From positions 806,001 to 870,000 of the forward strand of contig MBPM02000007.1 of the NCBI GenBank assembly GCA_001695595.3: a stretch of 64,000 bases of DNA. The letters are read 5' to 3'. The first letter of the stretch is position 1. Each line of letters starts with the position of its first letter. Below are positions 58,711-64,000 of the stretch, one piece after another. The position numbers were made by a program, and so were the translations under genes. The DNA comes from Plasmopara viticola. Taxonomy: Eukaryota > Oomycota > Peronosporomycetes > Peronosporales > Peronosporaceae. Under the pieces are notes generated by a model. The model had not been told where the DNA came from, ran no database searches, and was given only the letters and a program-made list of their open reading frames with translations.

Positions 58711-59007
58711 ATGGTTGATATAAAAAAATGGATCAGAATGTGTCCTCGCTACACAAAACGTAAGAGTATTCTGACAGATGCAGTATATGCTGGCGAAAAA
58801 TTTCTCATGAGTAAGGCTACCAAACCAGAACACAACGACTTTATCAATACAATACGCGGTGAGGTTCGACGACGGTGTGAAGATGAAATTGTCAAGCCAG
58901 CGATAGAATCAAAGCCCGAGAGATTTGCGAAGGGCTCACAAGATGCAAAGGACTACATGTCTAAGTTACGGGCTATGAAGAAGACTGGGGAAAGTTTTAA
59001 AATTTGA
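58711..59007 (+). CDS. Small lysine-rich ORF, possible virus-derived gene
   Basis: A complete ATG-to-stop frame of 98 residues, rich in Lys, Arg, Asp and Glu (MVDIKKWIRM...). It has no known domain and no signal peptide. Just upstream an open stretch with YDSDSDSVSRD ends at a stop, so the two may be parts of one broken gene. It lies in the A+T-rich virus-like region, which makes a viral origin plausible but unproven. Confidence 0.4.
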   Translation: MVDIKKWIRMCPRYTKRKSILTDAVYAGEKFLMSKATKPEHNDFINTIRGEVRRRCEDEIVKPAIESKPERFAKGSQDAKDYMSKLRAMKKTGESFKI

Positions 59008-59208
59008 TTTTAGTAAAGAAAGAAAACTATAGTTTGTCATTTTATTTTGGTCGAAGCAAAACATGAACAAATTGGATGTATCACGGGATTTAACTTCTTG
59101 GTCGTTCTGGTTATAGATACCGATTGTGATTTAAGACCGCGATTCATTGTAGCATTTCATTCATGCATATTGAGATGGTTTGTAGTTGATGAGCTGTCCA
59201 ATGCTAGC

Positions 59209-59695
59209 CTAACCTCTGTCAAAAGCACTCAGGATGTCACCAGATGCGACGTACTCATTTCTCATAAGATGACAACGAACGATGTAGCTACTTGTGGGGC
59301 TGATTAAAGGAGTTATTTCTGAAAGTTGAGCACTTGCCACTGTCGCCGAAGAAGAAAGATAAGTAGCTGCAACCAATTCAAGGACTGAACCAAGTGCAGA
59401 ATTTCTGATAGTTAATCTCGGATCTAGTACATCCAGATGAGTATAGACCAGTAGTATGTCTCGTGTATCCAACTGAAAGACTCAAAGGGGTCGAAGAGAA
59501 AACAACATGTGCTGCGCAATCTACGCTGTTTTCGGTAAGCTTGATATAGAAAACATCCTTTTCTGACGCATCGATGAGATTAGCTCCTGCATTGACCAGA
59601 GCTGGTTGAATGCTTCTGGTGACATCATCATAGCTATCGTATCCATCTTGAAGATCTATGATGAACGTTAAAGTGGTCGCAGCTGTCGGAGCCTT
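59209..59695 (-). pseudogene. Broken candidate structural gene of the virus-like element
   Basis: A minus-strand coding stretch is open from about 59695 to 59380 in one frame and, after a frameshift near 59475, continues in another to a stop at 59209. The first part has LDGY/DDV-type strands with QPALVNAGANLID then FYIKLTENS; the second is rich in Ala, Ser and Val. The beta-rich character recalls a structural protein family of endogenous DNA viruses in oomycetes, but I hold this from pattern memory only. No capsid signature is certain. Confidence 0.4.
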
Positions 59696-59699
59696 AGCC

Positions 59700-60760
59700 T
59701 GAAAAGATGTATTTTGGAATCAAACAGCATCGATGTTATACTCACTGTTCAAAAGACTGTTTGATTAATTAGTGCAAATAACATCACGAAAGTCAGCTGC
59801 CGATCCCGAAAACTGATATTTTCACGAGAAATTATTTCCATTTGCAACGAGGTGCGTGCTATTGATTGTCAAGAAACTTGCATGATAGCTATATGATCAT
59901 TAAAATTTTTTACTTAAAGTTTTAGTCTGCATTGGAAAATCAAAGCCGTATCTGCTTTCTTGCTTGACAGAGTTGATAAGCGACGTTCGGCCTTTCCTTT
60001 TTGTGGCTTTGTTGTAGCAATAAACAATCGATTGCTTATTTACTCCTTTCACTGGAATATTTGACGACCAACTGTAGATCTCGATTTGAGATAGCCTTTA
60101 GAATCGCCACATACTCAGAATTAATCTAGTCATCTTATCCTAGCTGAGAGACAAGAAAATGGTGCTCAACTCGAAAGGTCGTCCTCTAGTCATATAGTGC
60201 GAGTAGCTTGTCGTTGATGTAATTGTCTTTTTATTATGAAGAGAGCTGGAGCTCATGAGTTTATATCGCACCTGGTCAACTTTCGGAGGTGAATCTGAGT
60301 CTACAAATGTGATAAAATCTTCGGACTTATCTTAGAATTAATCATAAAGCTCTTGGTGTGGATTACGAGCAAATAACGTGGAATGGGCAAATAAGAGGGG
60401 AGGATTCCTGATAATGAACATACAGAGGTTGAACTTTCCGCTAAAAAAGGACCAAGAAAAAAACAATCAAAAACGTTTCTTTATACCGAGTGCTGGGACA
60501 CCACCCATAGCAGCAGATTTAAACTTCTTCGGAAGCAAAGCTCCGTAGTTTGGAATAGTACTTATCGTCGTGTGTTTTAATCAAATCTGTATAGATTGAG
60601 GCAAAAAACATGAGTACTAGTTTCGCATATTCTCATATAACATTCAAATTATCGATCTAAATCCAGTTTTCTATCTAACGCTAGACGCTAGTGTGTATCC
60701 CACATATCAGTAAGCACAAACACTATATCTTAGCAAGAACGACTATCGTCTGACATACAT
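59700..60760. other. A+T-rich stretch with no assignable gene
   Basis: Short pieces in changing frames are visible on both strands. The minus strand just 5' of the structural candidate (59700-59830) may be its eroded N-terminal part. Nothing is identifiable. Confidence 0.3.
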
Positions 60761-60769
60761 CACGGGGAT

Positions 60770-62330
60770 TGTTCCCAAAGTAGCTAGTCAAGAAATTTTT
60801 CCCGTGCCAGCAGCTAAAAATTATGATATCAGCGGAATAGGGGCACTATCTTGCGCTAATATGATAGTGAATGGATCCCCGGCAGTGAGTGCTCCGACTT
60901 ACGCGATTGGCATCCTCTTGAAATAGCTACCGCAAGTAAAGCTCTTGTACTCGACTCTAAACGCTGTTGTACAAATATTTCTGGCATGACTTTTGACTCT
61001 AAAGGTATGGGACTAGAGGTGTCTACTTCGAGGTTGGAAGGCATTATATTAAAATCAGAGTGTATTTGTCTCAATAACACAGAATTCAGCGACTTTATAT
61101 AAAGACATGGCTGGTCTGAGGTCTGTTTTCGGAAGTACGATTAATAGAACGACGTCAATTTCCGGGACGGCAGGGATTTTTGATTCTCTGTCAATAAAGG
61201 GACTCAGGTAATATCATCCGCAAGAAATAATCTAAATTTTGGTACGATATCAGCTACTGATCGAACCAAATCAACTCGTACTATTAGCGGTCAGTCGCTT
61301 AATAGTGTAAACGGTAGTTCGTCTTTTGCGCATTTCAAAGACGGTGCAGCGTATATTGGCACAACCTCGATTAACGATCTTGTCCTACAAAGCAAAACGT
61401 TGCTCGTATGACTAGATCCGGAACCACAGGTGAAATTTTGGTTGCTGGTAGTCTCACGGCTACAACTTTGGGTAAATTCTTTGCGCGTGGAATTAACCAG
61501 CTATTGCGACCGTTGGAAGCTGGACAGAGCTTAAAATAAAGGCGAGGAAATCATTCGCATATCTCGAGATATAAGGCTCTGGGTTTAGCTATCTGGAAGG
61601 TAGCTATACGATTATGGGTGTTTTTTACAAAATCAAATGCCACTCCTAGAGGTGCAGAATGGCTCTGACTCCACTTCGACTAATGCAACCTGGAGAGGCA
61701 ATATTAGTTCAACTGGTCTTTGGTTTGATGCGAAAACGCAACTACAATGACTCTGACAGCCGGTGGGCGTCTCGGCCTCGTTCTATTAGACCGATCTCTA
61801 GTTAAACCGTTAGTAATGCTGTTAATTTCACATTCAGAGCTGGCTCAAGTACGCTCTTTAGACTGTGAACAAATTATGAGGTGATCGAATCAGCACTTGG
61901 TCCGATCGTTCATTCAGATGTATGCAATTTCGATGGCTACATTGCCTGCGCTGCCATGGCTATGACTTCTGATAGAAGACCGAGAAAAAGTAATATCCCT
62001 GCGCCTCTCGATCATAACAAACGATTTTACGATTGTGTAAATGTCAAGATTTACGAATAGATTGAGCCAGATAATTGACATTGACAGGAAGTAAGTCTCA
62101 TCGCTCAAGACTTAGTATCTGCTCATCTCACATTCTTGGTTTCTGTCTTTTATAGAGATGATGTTGAAAAAGGATAAGATCCGTCGCTTGTAGCTAGCAA
62201 ACAGCAGCTCAATGTTGATTATTTAAGGATTTCGGCAAACAATACGAAGAAGATACAGCATCTATTCGATAAAATAGCAGATTGAAAAACTCGACTAAGT
62301 AGTATAGAACAAGCACGAAGGAGTTAAACT
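60770..62330 (+). pseudogene. Broken fibre-like gene with C-terminal S74 intramolecular chaperone domain
   Basis: Coding pieces on the plus strand change frame several times. The first part has short beta-type repeats such as YDISGIGALSCANMIVNG (about 60.82 kb), GTAGIFDSLSIKG (about 61.17 kb) and GAAYIGTTSINDLVLQS (about 61.34 kb), the style of trimeric viral fibres. The end matches the endosialidase chaperone/peptidase S74 layout: SDRR at 61968-61979 followed by a basic stretch and PLDH, SLIAQDLVSA at about 62095-62122, and LNVDYLRISANNTKKIQHL at about 62209-62265, where the family has VDY and a coiled coil. In the family this domain folds the trimer and then cuts itself off at the Ser of the SDxR motif. 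The copy is interrupted and not functional as it stands. Confidence 0.65.
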
Positions 62331-62590
62331 ACAGATTCAGAGTGTCAGACAAACGACGAAAAAATCGACGCTCTACTAAGTGATGGCCATATTATATCAT
62401 TTGGTGGTATTTGGAGCAATAATGAGCCTTGCGATTAATACAGAGAGACAATCCCGCTAATAGCGTACAGTGCATTTGACCACCACGATGCAAAGCATTC
62501 GGATAGGTGCTATAAGAGGCACGGCTCAATTGGTAACAAGCGCCCGTATTTAGCTGACTGGTTCTCGAAGAACTTTTTTTCTGGTGATTG

Positions 62591-62627
<37 letters not shown>

Positions 62628-62880
62628 GAGTCATAGGGGATACATACTAAGTAAAGGAATTGAGTCGAATTTGACATCAGACGAACCTTATCAAATCATT
62701 GGTTCGGCTCTAATGAAAATTGATCAGATTGTGGTATTAGGTGACAGAGTGTTTGTGCCTCCCGAAACTCCTGACGGAGACTCTGCAATACTTGAGATTA
62801 GTATCAGCAATCAGTGTATACCGATGATTAGCTAACGAAGCTATGATAAATGGCATATTTTAGATCCCACATGTCTTGGC
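62331..62880 (+). pseudogene. Possible continuation downstream of the S74 domain
   Basis: An open stretch at about 62655-62833 (ending SISNQCIPMIS) is well coded and in the same orientation as the fibre remnant. It could be a post-chaperone segment or a separate gene. The two are divided by stops and by an AT microsatellite. Confidence 0.35.
62591..62618. repeat. AT dinucleotide microsatellite (14 units)
   Basis: Fourteen uninterrupted AT units, followed by GTATATATAG. It has probably expanded after the element decayed. Confidence 0.9.
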
Positions 62881-63530
62881 TGTGTTTTTTTCTGGGTCGG
62901 TGAGCCCACATTCGACCAGTATCTGTTTGAGTCGATGCGTTTGCTTTCTTAGCAGATTTGTCCAGATCAGTAACCCAAACGGCTGCTTAAATTTTCTGAG
63001 GTCGCTCACTGATGATAAGATTTTTTTTATTATCACCTAAAGCTCAACAACATTGAGATCGACGCTGTCGCCATAGCTACCCCCGAATTTTGCAATGATG
63101 TGCGCATTGAAGAAGAACATTTTGTCTCAGATCATAGTATCCAAGTAAAAATATCGCAAAACTCGTCATTCGCGATGAAATACTTGCTGTAGATGTTCAC
63201 CTTGAGAAACCTCAGCTGCTTGATTGTGCGTGAAGCATCGTTGCCCTACTCAAGTTCTCTTGAGCTTACCATACTCGGCTCTTAGTGTCTGTAGTCGAGT
63301 TTATCACAGAAATGATACTAGAGATGTGTGATGGCAAGAATCTCTTTGAACATGTATTTGTCATCAACGATGAGCTCATCAAAATCGTTTCGGTCCATGA
63401 TTTGCTTATAGACGAGGGCCTTAATCATCTACCATTAATCGAACACTTGAGACCGCATTTACGTCGTTTAGGCTGTACCAGTACAAGTGTCTTTTATTGG
63501 CACCCAGGGCTGGCAAATTAAAACTACTTG
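62880..63530 (-). pseudogene. Broken coding-like stretch of the virus-like element
   Basis: The minus strand holds coding-like pieces in several frames: ALVYKQIMDRNDFDELIVDD (about 63.41 kb), MFFFNAHIIAKFGG (about 63.12 kb) and a Lys-rich piece near 62.98 kb. They suggest an eroded protein gene, but I recognise no family. A 78-codon plus-strand frame at 63285-63521 is probably its antisense shadow. Confidence 0.3.
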
Positions 63531-64000
63531 CTACCCATTTGTCGATACACGTACTCCGATGGAGTAGCTAATCCCTGAATCTCATTGAGATTATGTGTTC
63601 TGCCACGTCTGACTACTCCTTCCAATGGAGCGTAATAAAAATACAAAACACTATAACTTTGTTAATTACCTATTTCTTAAATCCCTTTGATTTTGATTTA
63701 TAACCTATCCTAAAAAAATTAACATGAACTGACGTCCAAGCGAACTTATTTGCTTTGCAAAGCCCCATCGATTTTCAATTGAACTAGGTCCTCTCGGACC
63801 ACGTCTCTGTAATTTAGGTCAAGTATCCGAATATCTTTTCGATATAGACTGATAAATCGACTAAGTAGCAATGAGAGCTGAACGGGTTGTGCCTTTTAGT
63901 TAGTTCCTTTGCCAGCCAGCTTAGCCGAGCCTCGCCATACGTCTAAAAATAAGCTCCAGAGTCATCATGAAGTTTGCATAGGTCTTTGACTTGGTATTTC
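63531..64000. other. Right flank, nothing assigned
   Basis: A+T-rich sequence without a supported frame or repeat. The right boundary of the virus-like element was not reached or not recognised. Confidence 0.35.

Noticed and set aside
59047..59307. Plus-strand frame of 86 codons
   Set aside because: It starts at TTG and overlaps the better minus-strand structural candidate.
51600..64000. Integrase, packaging ATPase or capsid gene needed for a Polinton/adintovirus assignment
   Set aside because: I looked for DDE, Walker A (GxxGxGK) and capsid-like stretches on both strands and saw none I would defend, so the element is not assigned to a named group.
1..64000. CRISPR arrays, rRNA and tRNA genes
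   Set aside because: No regularly spaced repeats of CRISPR type, no rRNA sequence and no convincing cloverleaf were seen.

Overview
The window looks like nuclear DNA of an oomycete, most likely a plant pathogen of the Phytophthora/downy-mildew group (Peronosporales). The evidence is short introns (about 60-70 bp, GT-AG) in compact gene clusters, a secreted tandem WY/LWY-repeat protein of the RxLR-effector type, an oomycete-style secreted cysteine-containing protein, and gene-poor stretches filled with decayed LINE, Ty3/gypsy, Ty1/copia and SINE-like copies. The species cannot be fixed from sequence alone.

Layout. 1-14 kb is repeat territory: a decayed LINE (about 1.4-10.8 kb) was split by a young, intact Ty1/copia element (4371-8970, target duplication CTAAC), and a decayed Ty3/gypsy pol remnant lies on the minus strand at about 11.2-12.1 kb. 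14.4-17.3 kb holds a head-to-head pair: a three-exon HAD-like conserved protein (minus) and four-exon Cdc73/parafibromin of the Paf1 complex (plus). 17.3-21.9 kb is mostly unassigned. 21.9-29.4 kb holds a secreted 640-residue protein, the spliceosomal cyclophilin PPIL4 (minus) and a ten-exon valyl-tRNA synthetase (plus); the last two start 75 bp apart, head to head. 29.4-35.6 kb is gene-poor with broken coding remnants, one copy of a dispersed repeat and a local tandem duplication. 35.6-42.1 kb is a second gene cluster: a seven-exon WW/ankyrin/coiled-coil/C2 protein, a DUSP11-like RNA phosphatase tail to tail with it, and a WRKY19-type zinc-finger protein. 42.1-51 kb is gene-poor and holds the second dispersed-repeat copy, a 327-bp SINE-like family (two full-length copies and one 41-bp truncated copy, all with clear target-site duplications) and the LWY effector gene.

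From about 51.6 kb to the end the sequence is A+T-rich and holds what I read as a decayed endogenous DNA-virus-like element. It has a broken family-B DNA polymerase of the protein-primed type (minus, about 57.0-53.1 kb), a broken candidate structural gene (minus, about 59.7-59.2 kb), a broken fibre-like gene ending in an endosialidase-type intramolecular chaperone (peptidase S74) domain (plus, about 60.8-62.8 kb), and small lysine-rich ORFs. A two-exon gene of host-like composition (58229-57556, minus) sits inside it. This region is the best candidate for something poorly described.

Functionally, the intact host genes are mainly housekeeping and RNA-linked (transcription elongation, splicing, RNA 5'-phosphatase, tRNA charging). 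The effector sits alone among repeats, the arrangement expected for pathogen accessory genes. Exon boundaries were read by eye from GT-AG sites, reading-frame continuity and remembered family alignments; no database search was run.
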